Assembly (NCBI GenBank): GCA_943332745.1
Contig: CALQQQ010000040.1
Coordinates: forward strand, 1-8,444
Direction of reading: 5' to 3'
Origin: Opitutus sp. GAS368
GTDB taxonomy: Bacteria > Verrucomicrobiota > Verrucomicrobiae > Opitutales > UBA953
DNA length: 8,444 nucleotides
Part shown: one piece after another, positions 1-7,090 of the stretch
Layout: each line of letters starts with the position of its first letter
How positions within the stretch are numbered: position 1 is the stretch's first letter
Notes under the pieces: model-generated
What the model saw: only the letters and a program-made list of their open reading frames with translations
Databases searched by the model: none
What the model was told of the DNA's origin: nothing
Program-made: the position numbers and the translations under genes

Positions 1-801
1 ATGGGACTCATCGAAGTGATCCTCGTCCGACCGAAGCTCCGCCAAAAGCTCTGGGCTTGGTGGTACCCTTTCTTTACGCGCCGGGTCCGGGCGCAAGGCA
101 TCGATTTCCTGAATTACGCCTTCCAGGAGGAGGGTACGGTGCCGCTAAGCTTGAAGTCGGAAGATGAACCCAATCGTCCGAACATCCAGTTGTATGAGCA
201 TGTCCGCGGTGGGGTCGATTTAAGGGGTTTGCGCGTCCTTGAAGTCAGTTGCGGCCATGGCGGTGGTACTTCGTATTTCACCCGTACTTATCAGCCCGCG
301 GAGTATGTCGGCATGGATCTCAATCCGGAGGCGATCCGGCATGCCGAGGCCCGACATCAGGCTCATGGACTCCGCTTTCAGGTCGGTGATGCGCAGAAGC
401 TGCCTTTCCCGGACGCCACCTTCGACGTCGTCATCAACGTGGAGGCCTCGCATTGCTACCCAGACTTCCCTGGTTTTGTGGTGGAGGTCTCCCGCGTCCT
501 GAAGCTGGGCGGACGGTTCTGCCATGCGGACCTCCGTTATCGCAACGGCGTGGACGAGTGGGTGGCCGCCTTGGCCAAGCATCCGAAGCTCCGGCTCGAC
601 GAGATGCGCCTGATCAATCCTGAGGTGATCCGCGGGATGGAGCTGAATACCCCGCGTTACGTCGCCATGGTGAAGCAGGCCTTGCCGCGCATCCTGCACC
701 GGCTAGCCTTGGATTTCGCCGGCGTCAAAGGCTCGAGATTATACCGCGACGCCCTGAGCGGTGAGATGAGTTACCGGTCGTTCAAGCTGACCAGACGCTA
801 G
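1..801 (+). CDS. SAM-dependent class I methyltransferase, phthiotriol/phenolphthiotriol dimycocerosate O-methyltransferase-like
   Basis: This 266-residue protein is predicted to transfer a methyl group from S-adenosylmethionine to a hydroxyl of a lipid or polyketide-type acceptor. The SAM-binding motif I is VLEVSCGHGGG at residues 79-89, the acidic end of strand 2 is D106 (GMDLN), GDAQKLPF includes D130, and the post-motif FDVVINVEASHCYP spans 141-154. From memory, the mycobacterial Rv2952 family shares the WYP and FLNYAF-like N-terminal segments, DEPNR at 55-59, LEVSCGHGGG, NVEASHCYP and the C-terminal GE(M/L)SYR. No signal peptide is seen, so it should act in the cytoplasm. The ATG is the first base of the window, so the true start could lie upstream, although the length fits the family. 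The sulfatase gene follows 33 bases downstream on the same strand, and co-transcription is possible. The methyltransferase fold is very secure; the substrate is unknown, and no polyketide synthase is visible here. Confidence 0.9.
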   Translation: MGLIEVILVRPKLRQKLWAWWYPFFTRRVRAQGIDFLNYAFQEEGTVPLSLKSEDEPNRPNIQLYEHVRGGVDLRGLRVLEVSCGHGGGTSYFTRTYQPAEYVGMDLNPEAIRHAEARHQAHGLRFQVGDAQKLPFPDATFDVVINVEASHCYPDFPGFVVEVSRVLKLGGRFCHADLRYRNGVDEWVAALAKHPKLRLDEMRLINPEVIRGMELNTPRYVAMVKQALPRILHRLALDFAGVKGSRLYRDALSGEMSYRSFKLTRR

Positions 802-834
802 GGCTGAGGGGTTGCGTTCCGCGGGGGCGGACTC

Positions 835-2364
835 ATGTTGAGCCTATCCCCCATGAGACTGCTTGCCGGATTTTTTCTTTGCTCACTGCTGTCGCTGGCG
901 GCCGAGCGGCCGAACATCATCTTCATCCTCACCGATGACCAAGGTTACGGCGACCTCAGCGCGCATGGTAATCCCATCCTGAAGACGCCGAACCTGGATA
1001 AGCTTCGCTCCGAAAGCGTGCGTTTCACCGATTTTCAGGTCTCACCGACCTGTTCGCCGACCCGCAGCGCCTTGCTGACCGGCCGACATGAGTTCAAGAA
1101 CGGCGTCACGCACACCATCCTCGAGCGCGAAAGACTGGCCCTTGGCGCCGCGACCTTGGCCGAGCAGCTCCAGAAGTCCGGTTATCGTACGGGCATCTTC
1201 GGCAAGTGGCATCTCGGCGACGAAGCCGAGTATCAGCCGAACAAGCGGGGCTTCGACGAAGTCTTCATCCATGGAGCCGGCGGTATCGGCCAGTCATATC
1301 CAGGCAGCTGCGGTGACGTTCCCGGCAATTCTTACTACGGCCCGACGGTCCTACATAACGGTAAGTTCGTGAAGACTGCCGGTTACTGCACCGACGAGTT
1401 CTTTGCTCAGGCTACCCAGTGGATCGAAGGCGAGGCTGCGGCCAAGCGCCCCTTCCTGGCGTGGGTGGCCACCAACGCGCCGCACGGACCGTATCATGCC
1501 CGCCCTGAAGATGCGGCGCTCTATGAGGGCAAGGGATTGGGCAAGGACACTGAGCACTTTTTCGGTATGCTCCACAATATCGACCAGAACGTCGGCAAGA
1601 TCCTGGCCAGGCTCGAGACCCTCGGAATCGCGAAGGACACCTTGGTCATCTTCATGAACGACAACGGTGGTACCGCCGGAGTGAAGGTCTTCAACGCCGG
1701 CATGCGTGGACCCAAGGGAACGGCCTTCATGGGCGGCATCCGTGCGATGTCCTTCTGGCGCTGGCCCGGACATTTCCAGCCAGCCGACGTGAAGGCGCTC
1801 GCCGCCCATCTTGATTTCGCGCCGACCATCCTTGAGCTCACCGGCTCCGCCGCCTCAAATCAGATGAAGTCGCAGATCGAGGGGCGCAGCCTTGTGCCGC
1901 TGCTGCGGGCCAAGGTCGGCGAGGATATCGCCTGGCCTGACCGCGTACTGATCACTCATCTCGGCCGTTGGGGCAACATGGTCAAGGGCGTCGACCCCGA
2001 GGTCGGTAAGTACGCTGAGACCAGCGTGCGCACCGCCCGTTGGCATCTGGTGTCATCGGCCTCGTTCGCTAAGCCGGTATCCAAGGGAGCGACCAAGAAG
2101 ACGAATTCCAAAGCAGGTAAGAAGGCCCAGCAGTCGCCGGCCGATTTCGAGCCGATACCCGCCAACTGGCAGCTCTTCGATCTCAGTGCGGACTATGGCG
2201 AGAAGACCGATGTTGCTGCGCGGCACCCGGAAATCGTCGCTGAGCTCATCGCCAAGCACGATGCCTGGTGGAAAGAGTGTCGCCCGATGATGGTCAACGA
2301 GAACATCGCCGGCCCGGCCGAGAACCCTTTTAAGGTCCTTTACCAGCAACAGATGGGGAAATAA
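835..2364 (+). CDS. Secreted type I (S1 family) sulfatase, arylsulfatase-like
   Basis: This 509-residue exported enzyme is predicted to hydrolyse sulfate esters, probably on a saccharide. A hydrophobic signal segment (about residues 7-23) precedes the mature start near ERPNIIFILTDDQGYGD. The metal-binding pair D34/D35 is present. The formylglycine signature CSPTR has C73 (codon 1051-1053) as the residue to be oxidised, with R77. Further active-site candidates are K124 and H126 in GKWHLG, H217 in NAPHGPY, D276/N277 in NDNGG, and K294 in RGPKG, so the active site looks complete. The C-terminal subdomain resumes at WQLFDLSADYGEKTDVA. A lysine-rich insert at about 413-433 is unusual. A second in-frame ATG at 853 would give a tidier signal peptide starting MRLLAG; neither start has a clear Shine-Dalgarno, though a G-rich run lies 5-12 bases before 835. 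Activity requires a maturation enzyme, which is not in the window. The exact substrate cannot be assigned. Confidence 0.95.
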   Translation: MLSLSPMRLLAGFFLCSLLSLAAERPNIIFILTDDQGYGDLSAHGNPILKTPNLDKLRSESVRFTDFQVSPTCSPTRSALLTGRHEFKNGVTHTILERERLALGAATLAEQLQKSGYRTGIFGKWHLGDEAEYQPNKRGFDEVFIHGAGGIGQSYPGSCGDVPGNSYYGPTVLHNGKFVKTAGYCTDEFFAQATQWIEGEAAAKRPFLAWVATNAPHGPYHARPEDAALYEGKGLGKDTEHFFGMLHNIDQNVGKILARLETLGIAKDTLVIFMNDNGGTAGVKVFNAGMRGPKGTAFMGGIRAMSFWRWPGHFQPADVKALAAHLDFAPTILELTGSAASNQMKSQIEGRSLVPLLRAKVGEDIAWPDRVLITHLGRWGNMVKGVDPEVGKYAETSVRTARWHLVSSASFAKPVSKGATKKTNSKAGKKAQQSPADFEPIPANWQLFDLSADYGEKTDVAARHPEIVAELIAKHDAWWKECRPMMVNENIAGPAENPFKVLYQQQMGK

Positions 2365-2395
2365 CCGAGAGGCCGTGGGCCTGAGGGCCGGAGGT
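2365..2395. other. Convergent intergenic gap without a convincing terminator
   Basis: These 31 bases lie between the stop codons of the sulfatase (+) and the DUF1501 gene (-). The stretch is GC-rich and contains three spaced GGCC palindromes that could form alternative 4-bp stems. Neither strand has a T-tract after them, so an intrinsic terminator is not supported. Termination may be Rho-dependent, or the transcripts may overlap. Confidence 0.5.
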
Positions 2396-3859
2396 TTACG
2401 CCAGCAGCTTCTTGACGACTTCACCGTGGATGTCGGTGAGGCGGAAGTCGCGGCCTTGGTGACGGTAGGTCAGGCGGGTGTGTTCGACGCCCATCAGGTG
2501 TAGGATCGTCGCGTTGAGGTCGTGTACATGCACGCCATCCTTGACGATATTGTAACTGAAGTCGTCGGACTCGCCGTAGGTCGTGCCCTTGTTAACGCCG
2601 GCGCCGGCCATCAGCACCGTGAAGCAGCGAGGATGGTGGTCGCGGCCGTAGTTGGTCTCCGAGAGCGCGCCCTGCGAGTAGGTCGTGCGGCCGAATTCGC
2701 CGCCCCAGACCACGAGGGTGTCGTCGAGCAGTCCGCGCTGCTTGAGATCGGTAAGCAGGCCAGCCGTGGCTTGGTCAGTGTCATTGCACTGTCCCTTGAT
2801 GGCTCTGGGTAGGCCGCCGTGGTGGTCCCAGCCCATGTGGAAGAGCTGGACGAAACGCACATCGCGCTCGCAGAGACGACGGGCTAGCAGGCAATTGGAA
2901 GCGTACGAGCCCGGGCGCTTTACGTCGGGCCCGTAGAGGTCGAGCACGTGCTGCGGTTCCTTGGAGAGGTCGAGCAGGTCAGGCACGCTCGTCTGCATGC
3001 GGAAGGCCATCTCGTATTGCGAGATGCGGGTCTGAATCTCTGGGTCGCCTAGGATGCCGTGGCGCTGGTTGTTGAGGGCGGCGAGTTCATCGAGCTGTTC
3101 GCGTCGGACTTCGCGCGGGATACCTTCGGGGTCCTTTAGGAAGAGCACGCGCTCGCCTTTATTGCGGAGCTTCACCCCTTGGAGTTTGGACGGCAGGAAG
3201 CCGGCGCCCCAGAGGCGATCGTAGAGCGGTTGGTCGTCGGGACGACCGCTGCCGAAGGAGGTCATCACCACATAGGCGGGAAGGTCGGCGTTTTCGCTGC
3301 CGAGACCGTAGGCGGACCACGAGCCAATGCTTGGGCGGCCGGCCAGCTGACTACCCGTCTGCATGAAGGTGATGGCTGGGTCGTGGTTGATGGCCTCCGT
3401 GTGCATGGCACGGACGACGCACCATTCGTCGGCTTTCGAGGACATGTGCGGCATCAGTTCACTGAACCAGTTACCGGACTGGCCGTACTGCTTGAACTTG
3501 AAGATCGACGGAGCCACCGGGAAGTTCTTCTGCCCCGAGGTCATCGTCGTCAGGCGCTGTCCCTTACGGATAGATTCTGGGAGGTCCTTGCCGCGCATCG
3601 CTTCCAGTTGCGGCTTCGGGTCGAAAAGGTCCATCTGCGACGGAGCGCCGGACTGGAACAAGTAGATGATCCGTTTCGCCTTAGGTTTGAAGTTCGGGAA
3701 ACCGAGCCCGGGGTTCGCCGCGAAGGCCGGTGTGCCTATCAGTGAACCCAATGCGGCGAGGCCGATGCCGCCAGCAGAGCCTTTGATGAAGGTGCGACGG
3801 GACAGCGCCATTTTGGTGGCATGATCCAGTCCGAGAAATTGACGGTCGTTGCAGTTCAT
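2396..3859 (-). CDS. DUF1501 family protein, Tat-exported, alkaline-phosphatase-like fold
   Basis: This 487-residue protein of the DUF1501 family has no firmly established reaction. The family is placed among alkaline phosphatase/sulfatase-fold proteins, so a metal-dependent hydrolase is plausible. A twin-arginine signal SRRTFIK lies at residues 20-26, with a hydrophobic stretch and a likely AFA cleavage site near residue 47, so it should be exported folded. Family motifs are SGAPSQMDLFDPKP (70-83), MGWDHHGG (342-349), VVWGGEFGRT (383-392) and GRDHHP (405-410). The D, H and E residues in these are candidate metal ligands. Length is normal and there is no break. The start at 3859 is chosen because its ATG overlaps the upstream stop; an alternative ATG at 3811 would begin just before the Tat motif. 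It forms an operon with the PSD1-type gene, which is the usual partner in PVC genomes. The family call is secure; the function is not. Confidence 0.93.
   Translation of the reverse strand: MNCNDRQFLGLDHATKMALSRRTFIKGSAGGIGLAALGSLIGTPAFAANPGLGFPNFKPKAKRIIYLFQSGAPSQMDLFDPKPQLEAMRGKDLPESIRKGQRLTTMTSGQKNFPVAPSIFKFKQYGQSGNWFSELMPHMSSKADEWCVVRAMHTEAINHDPAITFMQTGSQLAGRPSIGSWSAYGLGSENADLPAYVVMTSFGSGRPDDQPLYDRLWGAGFLPSKLQGVKLRNKGERVLFLKDPEGIPREVRREQLDELAALNNQRHGILGDPEIQTRISQYEMAFRMQTSVPDLLDLSKEPQHVLDLYGPDVKRPGSYASNCLLARRLCERDVRFVQLFHMGWDHHGGLPRAIKGQCNDTDQATAGLLTDLKQRGLLDDTLVVWGGEFGRTTYSQGALSETNYGRDHHPRCFTVLMAGAGVNKGTTYGESDDFSYNIVKDGVHVHDLNATILHLMGVEHTRLTYRHQGRDFRLTDIHGEVVKKLLA
3856..3859 (-). promoter_or_regulatory. 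ATGA start/stop overlap coupling PSD1-type and DUF1501 genes
   Basis: On the - strand the four bases read ATGA: the TGA ends the PSD1-type gene and the ATG starts DUF1501. No Shine-Dalgarno is visible in the preceding 20 bases. This arrangement suggests termination-reinitiation and matched production of the two proteins. Confidence 0.8.
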
Positions 3860-6800
3860 TCGCGGGTGACGGTTTCGTCGAGGTTGAGAAGGATGTTGGC
3901 CGTGGCCGTCCAGGCGGCCAACTGATTACGGTCGAGGTCGGTGGCAGCCGGACTCGCGCCGGTGGCGAGAAGCTTCGGGGCGAGGGTGGCGTCGGCGGCA
4001 TAAGTCGCGAGGCGCTTATCGAGACCCTTGCGCAGCACCGCGAGTTCCGCTGGCGTTGCGTCGCGGCGGACGACCTTGCGGAAGGTCCAGGCCAACTTAG
4101 CGTCGTTGTCGCCGGGCTGACGGAGAGATTGTTCAGCGAGCTTGCGGGCGGCTTCGACAAAAGTGACCTCGTTGAGGAGCGAGAGCGCCTGCATCGGCGT
4201 GTTGGAGCGTGAGCGCTTCACCGTGCAGACCTCGCGACCGGCGGAATCGAAGAGCAGCATCGTGGGTGGCGCCGCGGTGCGTTTCCAGATCGTATAGAGG
4301 GAGCGGCGCCAGAGGCCCTCACCGGTCTCTGCCTTGTAATTGCGCATATCGCCGTAGACGCTGGTCTCGTCCCAGACCGCTTCAGGCATGTAAGGCTTCA
4401 CGCTGGGCCCTCCTTGCTTATCGACGAGCAGGCCAGCCGTCCAGAGGGCCTGGTCACGGATAACTTCGGCGGGAAGTCGGAAGCGCGGACCACGCGCCAC
4501 GAGGCGATTATCGGGATCCTTCTCGAGCATCTCCGCCGTGACCGCCGCGCTGCGACGATAGGCCGAGCTGGTCATAATCAGTTTCTGCATCGCCTGCATG
4601 TCCCATTTACGGTCGACGAATTCGACGGCGAGCCAGTCGAGTAGTTCCGGATTGCTGGGCCATTCAGCCTGCGAACCGAAGTTCTCAGACGTCTTAACGA
4701 GTCCGATACCAAAGAATCTTTCCCAGGCGCGATTGACCCAGATGCGTCCGGTAAGAGGGTGCGTGCCGCTGACCAGCCAGCGGGCGAAGCCTAGGCGGTT
4801 ATTGGGTTCGCCAGCAGGCATCGGGGGCAAAGCGCGGAAGAGGGCTCGCTCGACCTTCGGCCCGACCTTGTCGTACTCGCCGCGCAGGAGGACGAACGCG
4901 TCCCGCGGCTTCGGTAATTCTTTCATCACCATCACATTCACGGGGTCAGCCTGGGCGGCTTCGGACGCCATCTTGGCGGCGGCGACCTTAGCGGTGGCGA
5001 CGGCGCGAGGGTGTTCGGGGCTGTCGGAGAAGAGTTTCTCGAGGGCCTTGAGGTCGGCCGGGGTGATTTGATCAGCAGGTTTGGCGACGAGGCGGCGGGC
5101 AGTTTCGGCGGCAGGGTCGGACTTCAGCGATAGCAGCTTCGGGTCATGACCGGAGGTGTTCAGGCGGAAGCGGCCGATACTATGGTTGGCGAACGACTCA
5201 TGTCTCATCACCACTACCAGCTTGGCGCCAGTAGGAATCGTGGTGGGGGAGATCGTGAAGATCGCCTTACGCGGGACGCGGTTCTCGGGTAGATTGCCGC
5301 CGATGGCCCAGCCCACTTTATTATTATCGGCCTTCTTGCCCTTAGTCATTGGGGTCGGGGCGAGTTTGGCGATGCTCCAGCCGTCTTGATCGTAGTCTGT
5401 TTCCGCTTTGACCAAGGGGAGTGGCGTCGTCTTACCGTCGGTGGTCTTCAGGCGAATCTCGAAGGCGCTGAGCACGAAGTTTCCGTTGAAGGCGCGGCCG
5501 AGGCTTTTGCCCGGATGGGAGTCATCGGGCAGGGCTTCGAGGCGGATGGCGGTGAGCAAGCCGGGGGCGACGGTAGCTTCGACGGTGTAAGTCTCCTTGG
5601 CGGCGGTGCCGCCGGAGACGAGCCATGAGCCGTCATCGAGTCGCTTGAATTCGGCGTTCTCCTTGGCGGAAACTTTCTCATCGGACAAGGCCTGCCAAGC
5701 GACGCCTTCTTTGGAGAAAGCAGCGCGCTGGCGTTCGAGCCACTTCGCGAAGAGTTCGGGCTGTGCAGTCGGGATTGCCTTGAGAGCAGCTTCCGCGGCA
5801 GCGAGGGTGGCCGTCGTCTCGTCTATCTTCCGTTGCTGTTCGTCCGTCGGCAGCGAAAGGGTCGGATAAGTGTTACCTCCGCGGCGGGTCGTACCGGCGC
5901 CACCGAAGTCGCCGAGCACGCCGGATTCATCGTTGGAATTAAAATAGGCAAAGAACTGGTAGAACTCCTTCTGCGAGATTGGGTCGTATTTATGGTCGTG
6001 ACAGCGGCAGCAGTTCATCGTCAGGCCCATCCAGGTGGAACCCGTGGTTTCAATACGGTCGATGACATTCTCAGCGAACCACTCTTCCACGATGCGGCCT
6101 CCTTCGCCGTTGAGGCGATGGTTGCGATGGAAGGCAGTGGCCACGATTTGGTCGCGGGTAGCGTGAGGAAGGAGGTCGCCGGCAAGTTGTTCGACCGTGA
6201 AAGCGTCGAACGGCTTATTGTCGTTGAAGGCCTTGATCACCCAGTCGCGGTAGGGCCACATCGTCCGCTGGGTATCGCTTTGGAATCCGTTGGAATCGGC
6301 GTAGCGGGCGAAGTCGAGCCACTGCATTGCCATGTTCTCGCCGTAGTGAGGTGAGGCCATCAGCCGATCGAGAGCCTTGGACCAGGTATCGGCTGACGTA
6401 TCGGCCAAGAAGGCCTGCAAGTCGGCGTCGGAAGGGGGTAAGCCGGTCAGGTCGAGGGCGGCGCGGCGGAGTAGCGTCGCCTTAGGGGCATCGGCGTTGG
6501 GCTTGAGTCCCTTGGCGGTGAGGCCTTGAGCGAGGAAAGCATCGATGGCGTTGCCGCCGGCAGGAATGCTCGGGACGGCCGGTTTAACCGGCGGCTGGAA
6601 AGCCCAGTGGCCTTGGTATTCGGCACCTTCCTTTATCCAACGCTCGACCAGAGCGATCTGGTCCTTGGTGAGCACCTTGTGGAACTCTGCCGGCGGCATA
6701 TGGTCATCGGTGTCCTTCGTCAGCAGGCGCTTCATCACCTGACTCTTTTCCGGATGGCCAGGCAAGATGGCGGCTTCGCCTGATTTTCCGCCTTTGCGAG

Positions 6801-6984
6801 CGGCGTCTAGTGAATCAAGGCGTAGCTTACCCTTTACCTTATTCTCATCGGGGCCGTGGCAGGCGTAACAGGTGTCGGAGAAGATCGGACGGATGTCGCG
6901 GTTGAACTGGATGCGCTCGGCTGAGGCCGATGAAGCAAAGAGCAGGGTGCCAGCGACGGCGAGAAGGGAAAGGGGGAGGCGCAT
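3856..6984 (-). CDS. PSCyt1-PSCyt2(DUF1549)-PSD1(DUF1553) planctomycete-type cytochrome c-like protein
   Basis: This 1042-residue exported protein of the PSD1 family has no proven enzymatic role. A Sec signal peptide covers about residues 1-22 and ends SSASA. A cytochrome c-like PSCyt1 module follows, with CYACH at 39-43 (codons 6856-6870) and a downstream Met in HMPPAEF as a possible axial ligand. DUF1549 spans about 143-348 (LTGLPP, YADSNG) and ends with a second CxxCH, CCRCH at 325-329, followed by DHKYDP. A coiled-coil-prone stretch (about 378-410) leads into a beta-rich insert (about 440-640, with FNGNFVLSAFEI), which may be a sugar-binding-like domain. DUF1553 starts near 728 (NNRLGFARWLVSG) and includes SNTPMQAL at about 927-934. 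The ATG at 6984 is chosen; an in-frame TTG at 7005 would add seven residues before a complete signal peptide. It is the first gene of the operon with DUF1501. Domain calls are secure; covalent haem and catalysis are inferred. Confidence 0.94.
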   Translation of the reverse strand: MRLPLSLLAVAGTLLFASSASAERIQFNRDIRPIFSDTCYACHGPDENKVKGKLRLDSLDAARKGGKSGEAAILPGHPEKSQVMKRLLTKDTDDHMPPAEFHKVLTKDQIALVERWIKEGAEYQGHWAFQPPVKPAVPSIPAGGNAIDAFLAQGLTAKGLKPNADAPKATLLRRAALDLTGLPPSDADLQAFLADTSADTWSKALDRLMASPHYGENMAMQWLDFARYADSNGFQSDTQRTMWPYRDWVIKAFNDNKPFDAFTVEQLAGDLLPHATRDQIVATAFHRNHRLNGEGGRIVEEWFAENVIDRIETTGSTWMGLTMNCCRCHDHKYDPISQKEFYQFFAYFNSNDESGVLGDFGGAGTTRRGGNTYPTLSLPTDEQQRKIDETTATLAAAEAALKAIPTAQPELFAKWLERQRAAFSKEGVAWQALSDEKVSAKENAEFKRLDDGSWLVSGGTAAKETYTVEATVAPGLLTAIRLEALPDDSHPGKSLGRAFNGNFVLSAFEIRLKTTDGKTTPLPLVKAETDYDQDGWSIAKLAPTPMTKGKKADNNKVGWAIGGNLPENRVPRKAIFTISPTTIPTGAKLVVVMRHESFANHSIGRFRLNTSGHDPKLLSLKSDPAAETARRLVAKPADQITPADLKALEKLFSDSPEHPRAVATAKVAAAKMASEAAQADPVNVMVMKELPKPRDAFVLLRGEYDKVGPKVERALFRALPPMPAGEPNNRLGFARWLVSGTHPLTGRIWVNRAWERFFGIGLVKTSENFGSQAEWPSNPELLDWLAVEFVDRKWDMQAMQKLIMTSSAYRRSAAVTAEMLEKDPDNRLVARGPRFRLPAEVIRDQALWTAGLLVDKQGGPSVKPYMPEAVWDETSVYGDMRNYKAETGEGLWRRSLYTIWKRTAAPPTMLLFDSAGREVCTVKRSRSNTPMQALSLLNEVTFVEAARKLAEQSLRQPGDNDAKLAWTFRKVVRRDATPAELAVLRKGLDKRLATYAADATLAPKLLATGASPAATDLDRNQLAAWTATANILLNLDETVTRE

Positions 6985-7004
6985 GGGGCTTGCGATGGGA
7001 GACA

Positions 7005-7031
7005 ATTAAGACCCTCGCTGGGGCATAGCAA
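7005..7031 (-). promoter_or_regulatory. Weak candidate sigma-70-like promoter for the PSD1-DUF1501 operon
   Basis: On the - strand TTGCTA (7026-7031) and CTTAAT (7005-7010) are 15 bases apart. Each matches the -35 and -10 consensus at four of six positions. This is the most AT-rich part of the window and lies between the upstream terminator and the ATG at 6984, which is where a promoter is needed. The spacing is short and the match is weak, so position is the main argument. Confidence 0.2.
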
Positions 7032-7040
7032 TTAGCAGTT

Positions 7041-7069
7041 AATAAAAAACCCCTCTAACGAGGGGTTTT
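7041..7069 (-). terminator. Rho-independent terminator of the DUF1080 gene
   Basis: A 10-bp perfect stem pairs 7046-7055 with 7060-7069 around a TAAC loop (7056-7059). Read on the - strand, the hairpin lies 21 bases past the DUF1080 stop, and its 3' arm runs into TTTTTTATT at 7041-7049. It should end the DUF1080 transcript and insulate the PSD1-DUF1501 operon from it. The + strand side also has a short TTTT within the stem, so weak bidirectional action is possible, but no + strand gene ends nearby. Confidence 0.9.
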
Positions 7070-7090
7070 GAAGCCGGGCTGCCGAGTTGC

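Noticed and set aside
880..884. Cysteine at sulfatase residue 16 as a lipoprotein attachment site
   Set aside because: The preceding FFL does not fit a lipobox and the cysteine lies inside the hydrophobic core of the signal peptide.
2369..2392. GGCC-rich hairpin as a bidirectional terminator
   Set aside because: Stems are only about 4 bp, alternatives compete, and no T-tract follows on either strand.
5833..6354. Long open frame on the + strand opposite the PSD1-type gene
   Set aside because: It lies wholly antisense to a conserved domain, has no recognisable motif, and is expected in GC-rich DNA. The same applies to the antisense frames at 3179-3745 and 220-699.
6985..7005. In-frame TTG start at 7005 for the PSD1-type gene
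   Set aside because: It adds seven residues ahead of an ATG that already begins a complete signal peptide, and it overlaps the best candidate -10 element.
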